A stretch of DNA of 33,094 bases from Aminidesulfovibrio sp040307135 (GTDB taxonomy: Bacteria > Desulfobacterota > Desulfovibrionia > Desulfovibrionales > Desulfovibrionaceae): assembly GCA_040307135.1 (NCBI GenBank), contig JAWRKD010000056.1:1-33094 (forward strand), written 5' to 3'. The translations under genes and the position numbers were made by a program. Below are positions 1 through 9,638 of this stretch, one piece after another; position 1 is the first letter of the stretch; every line of letters begins with the position of its first letter. A model generated the notes under the pieces. The model saw only the letters and a list, made by a program, of their open reading frames with translations, had not been told where the DNA came from and made no database searches.

Positions 1-90
1 ACCCGATCCCTTTCCGAACTCGGCAGTTAAGCCCTCCATCGCCAATGATACTGCGGTCCTAAACCGTGGGAAAGTAGGTCGCTGCCAGGA
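1..90 (+). rRNA. rrf: 5S ribosomal RNA, 3' part (5' end cut by window edge)
   Basis: The first 90 bases match the conserved 3' two thirds of bacterial 5S rRNA. The block CCGAACTCGGCAGTTAAG, the GTGGGAAAGTAGGTC stretch and the closing GCTGCCAGGA, which would pair with the missing 5' end, are all present. Roughly the first 35 nt lie outside the window. It is followed by a strong terminator, as expected for the last gene of an rRNA operon. The exact 3' end is uncertain by one or two bases. Confidence 0.93.
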
Positions 91-100
91 CAATATCACC

Positions 101-130
101 AAGGCCCCTCCAAAAGAGGGGCCTTGTTCG
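101..130 (+). terminator. rho-independent terminator of the rRNA operon
   Basis: Ten-bp perfect stem AAGGCCCCTC / GAGGGGCCTT (101-110 and 116-125) with loop CAAAA, followed by GTTCGTTT. It sits 10 nt after the 5S rRNA end. Confidence 0.9.
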
Positions 131-139
131 TTTCGGAGG

Positions 140-170
140 GGGCCGCTTTTCAGCGGCCCTCATCTTTTCT
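140..170 (+). terminator. second hairpin, possible tandem terminator
   Basis: Perfect 8-bp stem GGGCCGCT (140-147) / AGCGGCCC (152-159) with a TTTC loop, then a pyrimidine-rich TCATCTTTTCT. It may back up the first terminator. Its loop overlaps the candidate -35 box of the next gene. Confidence 0.5.
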
Positions 171-175
171 ATACT
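147..175 (+). promoter_or_regulatory. candidate sigma-70 promoter of the M23 gene
   Basis: TTTTCA (147-152), a 17-bp spacer and TATACT (170-175). Transcription would start at about 181-183, exactly at the GTG start codon at 182, giving a leaderless or nearly leaderless mRNA. No Shine-Dalgarno sequence is visible before that GTG, which fits. This is a pattern match only. Confidence 0.4.
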
Positions 176-181
176 CGGGCC

Positions 182-1180
182 GTGAAACGCCTGTCCGTCC
201 TCCTCGTCCTGCTGGCTGTCCTGGCTTGGCCCGGGTCGGCCCTGGCCTTGCGCCTGGGCCTGCCCATCGACTGCTCCGGCGCCGAGACCTGTTTCATCCA
301 GAACTACTTCGACCGCGACCCCGGGCCTGCTGCCTGCGACTATACCTGCGGGTCTCTCACCTATCCCGGGCACGAGGGCACGGATTTCCGCATCTCCTAC
401 GCCGACCTGGCCCGCGGCGTGCCCGTGCTGGCCGCGGCCGACGGCGTGGTGCGCGCCATCCGCGACGGCGAGCCCGAGGGAGACATCTCCTTGCGCGGCA
501 AGGACTCGGTGCGCGGCCGTGAGGCAGGCAACAGCGTGGCCGTAGTCCACGAGGACGGCTACGAGACCCAGTACAGCCACCTGCGCCGGGGCAGCCTGCG
601 GGTGCGGCCCGGCGACCACGTGCGCGCCGGGCAGGTCCTGGCCCTGGCCGGGGAGTCCGGCATGGCCGATTTTCCGCACCTGGAAATGGTGGTGCGCCAC
701 AATGGCAAGGCCTTTTGCCCCTTTGCCGGGGAGCAGGCCGCGCCCGGCTGCGGCGCGCCGTCCTCGCCGGCCTGGAGCCCCGAGGCCCTGGCCGCGCCGG
801 TCCTGGCCTACCGGGCCACCGGGCTCTTGCGCGCCGGGTTCGTGACCGCGCCCGCGCGTTCGGTGAACGAGTTCCTGCGCAAGGACCTGCCCGGCCGCCA
901 GGGCGGCGATCCCCCGGCACTGATCTTTGCCGTGGCCCTGTTCGGGGTCCGGGCCGGGGACCGTTTCGAGATGCGGCTGACGGGTCCTGACGGCACCGTG
1001 CTGGCCAAGGCCGCCCGCGAACTGGACCGCACCTTGGCCCAGGCCATGGAATATCTGGGCAAGCGCCGCAACGGCCCCTGGCCTGCGGGGCTCTACCGCG
1101 GCGAATACGTGCTGCGCCGCGCCACGGCCTCGGGCCAGGCCGAGGTGCTCCGGACCGAGGCCGTGATCCAGCTGCCCTGA
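182..1180 (+). CDS. secreted M23/LytM-type peptidase-like protein
   Basis: 332 aa. Residues 1-22 form a Sec signal peptide ending in SALA, so the protein is exported. The mature N-terminus carries four Cys (31, 37, 52, 56) that could form disulfides. An M23 peptidoglycan endopeptidase-like domain spans about 60-180. It has the HxxxD zinc motif (H64, D68 in GHEGTDFR), an intact YSHL motif (H133) and PHLEM at 165-169. In standard M23 enzymes that last motif is HxH; here the final zinc-binding His is Glu168, so catalysis may be altered or lost. The region from 200 on has no recognised domain. The start is GTG, chosen because it puts the signal peptide at the N-terminus. Stop to the next start is 9 nt, so it is likely co-transcribed with the radical SAM gene. 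Family assignment is firm; activity is inferred. Confidence 0.85.
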   Translation: MKRLSVLLVLLAVLAWPGSALALRLGLPIDCSGAETCFIQNYFDRDPGPAACDYTCGSLTYPGHEGTDFRISYADLARGVPVLAAADGVVRAIRDGEPEGDISLRGKDSVRGREAGNSVAVVHEDGYETQYSHLRRGSLRVRPGDHVRAGQVLALAGESGMADFPHLEMVVRHNGKAFCPFAGEQAAPGCGAPSSPAWSPEALAAPVLAYRATGLLRAGFVTAPARSVNEFLRKDLPGRQGGDPPALIFAVALFGVRAGDRFEMRLTGPDGTVLAKAARELDRTLAQAMEYLGKRRNGPWPAGLYRGEYVLRRATASGQAEVLRTEAVIQLP

Positions 1181-1189
1181 GGAGGAGTT

Positions 1190-2194
1190 ATGGCCTTCCT
1201 GCCATTCTTTTTTCCCCCCCGCTGGGATTGGCTCCAACTGGAGGTGACCAGCCGCTGCAACGCGTCCTGCGGCTATTGCCCGCGCACCGCCTATCGCGGG
1301 GCCTGGCAATCGCGGGACATGGACTGGGAGATTTTCCGGCGTCTGGTTCCGGAGTTCCGGCGGACCGGCATGGTCCACCTCCAGGGCTGGGGCGAGCCCC
1401 TGCTCCATCCGCGCTTTTTCGACATGCTGGCCGAGGTGAAGCGGGCCGGGGTCTGGGCCGGGACCACCAGCAACGGGCTGCTCGTGGACGAGGCCACGGC
1501 CGAACGGCTGGTCTCCTCGGGTCTGGACATGCTGGCCATATCCCTGGCCGGAACCGGCGAGGACCACGACCGGGCCCGGGCCGGAGCCCCGTTGGCGGCC
1601 GCCCTGGCCGCCCTGCGCCGCGTGGACCAGGCCAAAAAGCGGCTTGGCTCCGCCACCCCGGCCCTGCACGTGGCCTTCCTGCTTCTGCGCTCCGGGCTCC
1701 CCGGCCTGCATCGGCTGCCCGAACTTCTGGCCGGAACCGGCGCGGCGCATGTGGTGGTGAGCAGTCTGGACTATGTCTGCTCAAGGGAATGGGCCGGAGA
1801 GGTCCTTGCCCCGGAGGACATCCCCGATGCCGAGAGGGCGCTGGAGGACACGGCGCAGCAGGCCGCGTCCCGGGGCTTGGCCCTGAGCTGGATGTTGCCG
1901 CGCGGGAGCGTGCGGGCGGACGGGTTTTGCAGCGAGAATGTGGAGCGCGCCCTGGTGGTGGGTGCGGACGGGGACGTGCACCCCTGCGTCGGCGGCAACC
2001 TGTCCGTGGACCCGGCCGCGCCCCTGCCGCCCGGCGCGCTGCCGCCCCTGCCCCGGCTGACCTTCGGTTCGGTCCGCGAGGCCACGCTGTCCTCCCTGTG
2101 GGTCGGCGCGGCATACAAGGCCTTCCGCAAATCCTTCCGCGCGAACGCGCTGGACCCGGCCTGCCGCGCCTGTCCCAAACTGCACGCCCGTTGA
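1190..2194 (+). CDS. radical SAM protein with SPASM-like C-terminus
   Basis: 334 aa. The CNASCGYC motif (Cys 23, 27, 30) is the CxxxCxxC site that binds the SAM-cleaving [4Fe-4S] cluster. GWGEPLLHP at about 66-74 is the GGEP-like SAM contact. The C-terminal part has FCSENVERALVVGADGDVHPC and a closing CRACP, the Cys spacing of a SPASM/twitch auxiliary cluster domain. Such proteins modify peptides, cofactors or protein residues, but nothing here identifies the substrate. A GGAGGAG ribosome site lies directly before ATG 1190. It follows the M23 gene closely and ends 12 nt before the convergent P-type ATPase gene. Confidence 0.85.
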   Translation: MAFLPFFFPPRWDWLQLEVTSRCNASCGYCPRTAYRGAWQSRDMDWEIFRRLVPEFRRTGMVHLQGWGEPLLHPRFFDMLAEVKRAGVWAGTTSNGLLVDEATAERLVSSGLDMLAISLAGTGEDHDRARAGAPLAAALAALRRVDQAKKRLGSATPALHVAFLLLRSGLPGLHRLPELLAGTGAAHVVVSSLDYVCSREWAGEVLAPEDIPDAERALEDTAQQAASRGLALSWMLPRGSVRADGFCSENVERALVVGADGDVHPCVGGNLSVDPAAPLPPGALPPLPRLTFGSVREATLSSLWVGAAYKAFRKSFRANALDPACRACPKLHAR

Positions 2195-2206
2195 GCTTGT
2201 GGTTTC

Positions 2207-4891
<2,685 letters not shown>

Positions 4892-4897
4892 GTCCGG

Positions 4898-4927
4898 AAA
4901 ATAGCCTGGAACGGGAGGGCCCGTCCA
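4898..4927 (-). promoter_or_regulatory. candidate promoter of the P-type ATPase gene
   Basis: On the minus strand, TGGACG (4927-4922), an 18-bp spacer and TATTTT (4903-4898). The predicted transcript start falls at about 4891, the A of the ATG, and no ribosome site is present. A leaderless mRNA is therefore possible. Moderate match only. Confidence 0.3.
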
Positions 4928-4944
4928 GGGCTGTCGGCTGGAGC

Positions 4945-4977
4945 AAAGAAACGGGGGCGCCGTTTTCCGGCGCCCCC
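4945..4977 (-). terminator. rho-independent terminator after the exporter operon
   Basis: Perfect 10-bp GC-rich stem GGGGGCGCCG (4953-4962) / CGGCGCCCCC (4968-4977) with a 5-nt loop. On the minus strand it is followed by GTTTCTTTG. It lies 53 nt after the stop of the 61-aa gene. A TCTTTG stretch on the plus side is weaker. Confidence 0.85.
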
Positions 4978-5029
4978 TCTTTGTCTCGTGCGGGTCTTGC
5001 CGTCTTACTCCTCTCTCGGACCGTGCCGA

Positions 5030-5215
5030 TCAATGCACCCCAGGGAAGAAGGTGAAACTGATCCAGACGAACAGGAACAACAGAACCACGCCCAGGCCGA
5101 TGCTCCAGGAAATGAGCTTCTTCTCCACGGGGAGCAGCGGTTCGTACTCCATCTGGTGCATCTCCTGCTTGAGCCGCTGTTCCTCCTCAGCCGTCATCTT
5201 GTGCTGTTCAGCCAT
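5030..5215 (-). CDS. 61-aa single-pass membrane protein downstream of the YeiH-type exporter
   Basis: Small protein with a charged, probably helical N-terminus (about residues 8-24, rich in Glu, Gln, Met), a short PLLPVEKK linker, and one transmembrane helix at about 34-57 ending at FFPGVH. A strong AAGGAGG ribosome site lies 5 nt before ATG 5215, just after the exporter stop (16 nt between genes). It is the last gene before a strong terminator. I do not recognise a named family. Position and topology suggest an accessory subunit or regulator of the exporter, which is inference. Confidence 0.8.
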   Translation of the reverse strand: MAEQHKMTAEEEQRLKQEMHQMEYEPLLPVEKKLISWSIGLGVVLLFLFVWISFTFFPGVH

Positions 5216-5231
5216 GATGTCCTCCTTGTCG

Positions 5232-6671
5232 TCAGCCCACGACCAGGGGCGGCTTGATGTCGTGGAAGAAGATGTAGGAGATGAGCAGTCCCACCCAGAC
5301 GATGAACCCGAACAGGCAGAGCAGGTACACCGCCGCCAGCTTGCCGATGCCTTCCTCCCAGAGCTTCCGGAAGTTGGAGACCACGCCGATGGTGAAGAAG
5401 GTCATGACGAAGAACAGGACCCGGAAGGCGTCCATCTGGCCGGTGGCTCCCTTGGCCGCCTTGAGGGCCTCGGGCGAGCTCATGCTGAAGGCCAGCAGCA
5501 GGGCGAAGGTGAGCATGTAGCCGAGAACGAACTTGGGAAAGCGTTCCCATATTTCCACGGCCTTGACCTGGCCGCGGCACTCGATCTTGGAACACCAGAT
5601 GATGGCCAGCACAAAGGCCCAGATGCCGATGAAGAAGTCGATGAAGATCTTGCTCGTGGTGGCCGGCATCATGATCCAGCCTTCCTGGTAGCGGGTGCCC
5701 TCCATGGCCAGGGCCTTGGCCCGCACCAGGGCGTCCACGATGGCGCCGCTGGCGATGGCCGCGCCGTCGGTCTTCACCGCCAGGCCCATCCAGTCGCCCG
5801 CCACCATGGGCTGGGTCCAGAGCAGGGCCTGGGAGATGAACGGCAGGAGCAGCAGCTCCACCACGGCGAAGATGACCACCAGCGACGAAACCATGATGGG
5901 CACCACGGGCCTGGCGCGGATTGCCGCGCCCGTGGCGATGGCCGCGGACACGCCGCAGATGGAGATGCCCGAGGCCAGGGGCACGGCCCACTCCCTGTTG
6001 AACTTGAAGATGGTCCGGGCCACCAGATAGACCACGGCCCAGTCGATGAGATAGACCTCCACGCTGGCGCAGAGGCCCCGGAACAGGATGGCCGAGGCCA
6101 GGCTCATGGATTCGGCGGCCTTGGCTCCCAGCCCAGCGCCCAGGATGACGATGGCGGTCTTGATGTAGAGTTCGGGCCGCGTGGCCTCGCCCATGAAGGC
6201 TGCCAGCTTCGGGAAGAAGTTGCCGATCACCAGGCCCACCAGCAGGGCCACGATGAAGCCCGCCTCGCCGGTGAGGTTGAGCGACCAGCCGATGCCGTAC
6301 TTGTTGAGCACGTCCGGGGTGGCCGCGATGTAGGCGAAATGTCCCGTGAACCAGCAGGCGTAGCTGATCCAGAAGATGAGCGTGAATCCGGCCGCGAACT
6401 TCTTGAGGTCCGCGTTCAGGCAGCGCCCCGCGATGAGCATGAGCGCGAGCATGAAGAGATAGGTGAGAACGAGCGAGGTGAAGCTGGACATCTCCTTGAA
6501 GGAGGCGGCCACCGGCGTGATGGCCTTGGCCGAGTCGATCCAGACGTTCACCTTGGCGCCCCAGCCCAGGACGTTCACCCCTCCGAAGGCGCCCAGGCCC
6601 AAGACAAAGATCCCCAGTCCGATCCAGAGTGCCAACCAGTCCTCGCCAATTGGTCTTCTCTGTTCCTCCAT
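5232..6671 (-). CDS. YeiH/UPF0324-family putative sulfate (anion) exporter, long form
   Basis: 479 aa polytopic inner-membrane protein with about eleven hydrophobic helices. The conserved core includes AIVILGAGLGAK, the GISICGVSAAIATGAAI segment and the MMPATTSKIFIDFFIG region, all typical of the Cons_hypoth698 (YeiH) family. That family is annotated as a putative sulfate exporter, but the substrate is rarely proven. The E. coli homologue is about 350 aa. This long form carries about 120 extra N-terminal residues with two or three more helices. The start at 6671 is chosen over upstream codons because AAGGAGG lies 8 nt before it and the reading upstream is not membrane-like. It is transcribed from a strong promoter through a long structured leader. 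Confidence 0.85.
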   Translation of the reverse strand: MEEQRRPIGEDWLALWIGLGIFVLGLGAFGGVNVLGWGAKVNVWIDSAKAITPVAASFKEMSSFTSLVLTYLFMLALMLIAGRCLNADLKKFAAGFTLIFWISYACWFTGHFAYIAATPDVLNKYGIGWSLNLTGEAGFIVALLVGLVIGNFFPKLAAFMGEATRPELYIKTAIVILGAGLGAKAAESMSLASAILFRGLCASVEVYLIDWAVVYLVARTIFKFNREWAVPLASGISICGVSAAIATGAAIRARPVVPIMVSSLVVIFAVVELLLLPFISQALLWTQPMVAGDWMGLAVKTDGAAIASGAIVDALVRAKALAMEGTRYQEGWIMMPATTSKIFIDFFIGIWAFVLAIIWCSKIECRGQVKAVEIWERFPKFVLGYMLTFALLLAFSMSSPEALKAAKGATGQMDAFRVLFFVMTFFTIGVVSNFRKLWEEGIGKLAAVYLLCLFGFIVWVGLLISYIFFHDIKPPLVVG

Positions 6672-6886
6672 CCCTGCGACCTCCTTGACGTTTGTAGAAA
6701 CGCACGGTGGTATGCAAGAACCGCTTGAGACCATGTTCGGGCGATGTAGGCGCGACGCTCCTTTGACGGCGGGAGGCCGGGGGCCGCACCCCTTGCGGGC
6801 GCAAGGGGACAACGGCTCGTGCACGGCGAGCCGCAGTGGCATTTCAGGACCAAACTTCCGGAGGGCCGGAAGATACTTTTTTCAAT
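6672..6886 (-). promoter_or_regulatory. structured 5' leader of the YeiH-type exporter mRNA
   Basis: About 215 nt lie between the predicted transcript start and the exporter ATG. This segment holds three perfect hairpins. The first has a 7-bp stem, 6855-6861 / 6866-6872. The second has a 7-bp stem, 6813-6819 / 6827-6833. The third has an 8-bp stem, CCCCTTGC 6789-6796 / GCAAGGGG 6801-6808. None is followed by a clear U-run. I do not recognise a known riboswitch class. No other gene is seen in the gap 6672-6978. Confidence 0.4.
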
Positions 6887-6892
6887 ATATGG

Positions 6893-6921
6893 ATTATAGA
6901 CCCCTGGATGCACCAGGTCAA
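6893..6921 (-). promoter_or_regulatory. strong sigma-70-type promoter of the exporter operon
   Basis: On the minus strand, TTGACC (6921-6916), an exact 17-bp spacer and a perfect TATAAT (6898-6893). The predicted start is about 6886. It lies between the SRPBCC stop (6979) and the exporter, so the exporter operon need not depend on read-through. The downstream bases are A/T-rich, unlike the surroundings. Confidence 0.8.
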
Positions 6922-6978
6922 GGGCCTCCGGCGAGGGGCGCGGGCCAACGATCGCAGGGTTTCTTTCCGGGAGAGCCC

Positions 6979-7443
6979 TCAGGGCCGGGGAGCGCCCTCG
7001 CGGAGGGCCAGGTCCTCGACGCGCTGCTTGAGGGCTGCGTTCATGGCCCGGTAGGCGCCCATGACCTCGCCCTGGAGCATGCGGATGAAGACCGGCACGA
7101 GCATGCCGCCGAAGGTCTCGCCGTGGACGAAGCGGGTGCGGTGCGGGGAGAGGGGCTCCATGATGAAGAAGTGCTCCACGTCCATGAGGATCGGGGCCAG
7201 CAGGCTGCCCACCCAGCGCAGCTCGTAGTCCTGCTCCACCTGGACCAGGGTGGCCGAGGCCTTCATGCCGATGCCCGAGGGCGTGGAGAAGGAGAGCCGG
7301 AGGCGGCCGCCCACGCGCAGCTCGCCCTCGGCCTCGCGGATGAACGGGTTCCACTCCGGGTAGAAGGCGAAGTCCGTGAGCACGCGCCAGACCTGGGAGG
7401 GGGAGGCCAGGATTTCGTTCTCGCTGATGAGCGCGCGGGGCAT
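6979..7443 (-). CDS. SRPBCC (START-like) ligand-binding protein
   Basis: 154 aa soluble protein of the SRPBCC/polyketide cyclase-like fold. The N-terminus ENEILASPSQVWRVLTDF, then YPEWNPFI and the turn VGGRLRLSF, are the hallmark strand-helix pattern. The C-terminal long helix (about 118-147) follows FVHGETFGGML. Such domains bind hydrophobic small molecules or act as coenzyme Q-like or aromatic-ring cyclases; the ligand here is unknown. It starts 22 nt after the OYE-USP gene and so probably shares its mRNA. An AAGGG sequence lies 9 nt before the ATG. Confidence 0.75.
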   Translation of the reverse strand: MPRALISENEILASPSQVWRVLTDFAFYPEWNPFIREAEGELRVGGRLRLSFSTPSGIGMKASATLVQVEQDYELRWVGSLLAPILMDVEHFFIMEPLSPHRTRFVHGETFGGMLVPVFIRMLQGEVMGAYRAMNAALKQRVEDLALREGAPRP

Positions 7444-7465
7444 GGCGTGGGTCCCTTGGGCCGCT

Positions 7466-9457
7466 TCAGGCCACGAGAATGAGGGTTTGGCTGGTGAGGC
7501 CGCGCAGCACCGCGGCCGAGACGCTGCCCAGCAGCAGCCGCCGCAGGCCGCTCTGGCCCCGGCGGCCCATGATCACGGCGCCGTAGCCGCCGCGCTCCGC
7601 CTCCTCCAGCAGGTCCGCGGCCGGACCCCGGCGGCGCTCCACCAGGGTGAGCGGGGTGTCCTCGTCCAGCCCGGCCAGGTCCTTGGCCTCGCGCCACTGC
7701 TCCTCGGCCTGCCGCGCCCCGTTCTCCAGCACATGCAGGAAGGTGAGCCGGTCGGGCCGCACCCGGCTCACGTAGCGCAGGACCAGAAGCGAGGCCGGCG
7801 AGAAGTCGAAGGGCACGAGCACGCGGTCCTGGGCCGGGCTGGGGCCGATGAGCCCGCAGATGCGGTCGCGGCGGGAAAGCACGCGCTCGCGCCAGACCTC
7901 GCCCGGGCTGCGGCAGAGCAGGACCACGCCGAATCCCCCGGCCTCGGCCTCGCGGATCACCAGGTCGTCGGGAGCCCCGCGCAGGGTGCGGTCCTCGAAG
8001 CGCAGGCGCTCGGGGTCCAGGCCGTGGCTGCGCCAGTGTTCCCGGCACCAGCGGCGCAGCTCGTCGCGGCTCCTGGCCAGGGCCACGTCTCCGCCCTCGG
8101 GGTGGAGGAAGAGGACCAGGGCGGCCTCGCCGTCCCGGGCAGGGGCCCGGACGCTCCAGAACTTCCGGAACAGCTCGGCGTCCCGGGCCGAGGCCAGGGC
8201 CACCAGGGTTTTATAGGCCTGGCGGTCCAGCAAGGCGTATTCCAGGTCCACGCGCTTGCGCTCCATGGGGGGGCGGCGCACGCAGTTCAGGCCCTGGTCC
8301 AGGACGATGCGGCGCAGGCAGGCGTAGCAGTCGATGCAGGCATTCACTTTCTGTCCGCTTTTGGCCTTGCGCAGCCAGTCGGGGTCGGCCAGCAGGGGGC
8401 GGCCCAGGCCGACGAGGTCGGCCTCCCCGGCCTGGAGGATGCGCTCGGCCAGGGCCGGGGTCAGGATCTTGCCGGAGGTGATCACGGGGATGCGGATCCG
8501 GGCCTTGAGAGCCGCGCATTCCTGGCGCAGATAACCGGGCCGCGCCGTGCGTCTGCGCACCTCGGGGATGAACAGGGAGTTGTAGGTCCCGGCCGAGGCC
8601 GAGACATAGGCCGCGCCCTCCTTCTCCAGCAGGGCGGCGAACTCCAGGGCTTCGGGCAGGTCCACGCCGTCCGGGGTCCACTCCCGCACCAGGAGCCGGA
8701 AACCCACGGGATAGCCCGGCGGCACGGCCGCCTTCACGGCCCGGAAGACCTCCAAGGGAAAGGAGGCCCGTTTGGCCAGGGGCAGGGCGCCGCCGTCCGG
8801 CGGGCGGTTGGTGTAGGCCGAGAGGAACTGGGCCAGGAGGTAGCCGGTGGCGCCGTGCAGCTCCACCATGTCGAAGCCCGCGGCCACGGCCCGGCCCGCC
8901 GCCTCGGAGAAGCGCCGGATCACCTCCTGGCGCTGCTCGCGGCCCATGCCCGCCTGCCAGGAGGCGGCCTTGCGCATGACCATCCAGGTCAGGCCGAAGC
9001 GTTCCTCCAGGGGGAAGCTCTCCATGAAGGCCTTGAGCGAGGCCATGTCGAAGGCCAGGTGGGTGGCGTCCATGGGCGCGGGCATGAGCGGGGCGTCGGT
9101 GCGGGCGAAGCGGCCGGCGTGGTTCAGCTGGGCGCAGGACACGGCCCCGGACTCGCGGATGACCCGGGCCAGCCGGGTCAGGCCGGGCACAAAGGCGTCC
9201 TGGTCCATGCGCAGGTTGTGCCGCGCCGTGACCCCGCCCGGGTCAACGGCCAGGTTGCCCACCACCACCAGCCCCGCTCCGCTGCCCGCCAGCCGCCAGT
9301 AGTGCTCCAGGAGCAGGGGGCTCACGTGCCCGTCGGTGTAGGCGTAGCCCGTGAACAGGGGCAGGGCCGTGAGGCGGTTCGGTAGGGTTTTCCCGGCCAG
9401 GGAAAAGGGCTGAAAAAGGAGCGCCTGCTGGTCCAAGCCCTGTGTTTTGTCCGCCAT
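7466..9457 (-). CDS. Old Yellow Enzyme-type flavin oxidoreductase fused to universal stress protein domains
   Basis: 663 aa. Residues 10-370 form an FMN TIM barrel of the OYE/2,4-dienoyl-CoA reductase family, with QLNHAGR at 110-116, ELHGATGYLLAQFLS from 199, and GLGRPLLADPDW near 351. Cys 374, 377, 380 and 392 resemble the [4Fe-4S] motif of dienoyl-CoA reductases, although the middle spacing is CxxCxxC rather than CxxCxxxC. The active-site HxxH/HxxN pair reads HGAT (201-204). In place of the usual C-terminal FAD/NAD(P) domain there is a degenerate USP-like segment (about 415-535). It is followed by a full USP domain (543-663) with the ATP-binding pattern Gx2Gx9GS at 631-645. The ribosome site GGGGAGG precedes ATG 9457. 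The enzyme class is clear; substrate and electron donor are unknown. Confidence 0.85.
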   Translation of the reverse strand: MADKTQGLDQQALLFQPFSLAGKTLPNRLTALPLFTGYAYTDGHVSPLLLEHYWRLAGSGAGLVVVGNLAVDPGGVTARHNLRMDQDAFVPGLTRLARVIRESGAVSCAQLNHAGRFARTDAPLMPAPMDATHLAFDMASLKAFMESFPLEERFGLTWMVMRKAASWQAGMGREQRQEVIRRFSEAAGRAVAAGFDMVELHGATGYLLAQFLSAYTNRPPDGGALPLAKRASFPLEVFRAVKAAVPPGYPVGFRLLVREWTPDGVDLPEALEFAALLEKEGAAYVSASAGTYNSLFIPEVRRRTARPGYLRQECAALKARIRIPVITSGKILTPALAERILQAGEADLVGLGRPLLADPDWLRKAKSGQKVNACIDCYACLRRIVLDQGLNCVRRPPMERKRVDLEYALLDRQAYKTLVALASARDAELFRKFWSVRAPARDGEAALVLFLHPEGGDVALARSRDELRRWCREHWRSHGLDPERLRFEDRTLRGAPDDLVIREAEAGGFGVVLLCRSPGEVWRERVLSRRDRICGLIGPSPAQDRVLVPFDFSPASLLVLRYVSRVRPDRLTFLHVLENGARQAEEQWREAKDLAGLDEDTPLTLVERRRGPAADLLEEAERGGYGAVIMGRRGQSGLRRLLLGSVSAAVLRGLTSQTLILVA

Positions 9458-9638
9458 GGGCCCTCCCCGGGATGCAGGTCCTGTGTACCAGGGCGGCGGC
9501 GGCCGGGTCCAGCCCCCCCTGCCGGGCGCCGCGATTGCGCCCCATAGCGGCCGGTGCTAGGTTCCCCCTGCCGATAATAATGGTCCGTGTCCCGGGATGC
9601 GTGCATGTTCGCAACGGGAAGGCAGGAGTCAGGAGAGA

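Noticed and set aside
5232..6842. Longer start for the YeiH-type exporter at 6842
   Set aside because: The extra 57 residues are not membrane-like and overlap the hairpin-rich leader. AAGGAGG before 6671 supports the shorter form.
9570..9577. Exact GCCGATAA, the sigma-28 -10 consensus, upstream of the PAS kinase
   Set aside because: The -35 position holds CCGGTGCT, with no TAAA within a workable spacing, so a chance match is more likely.
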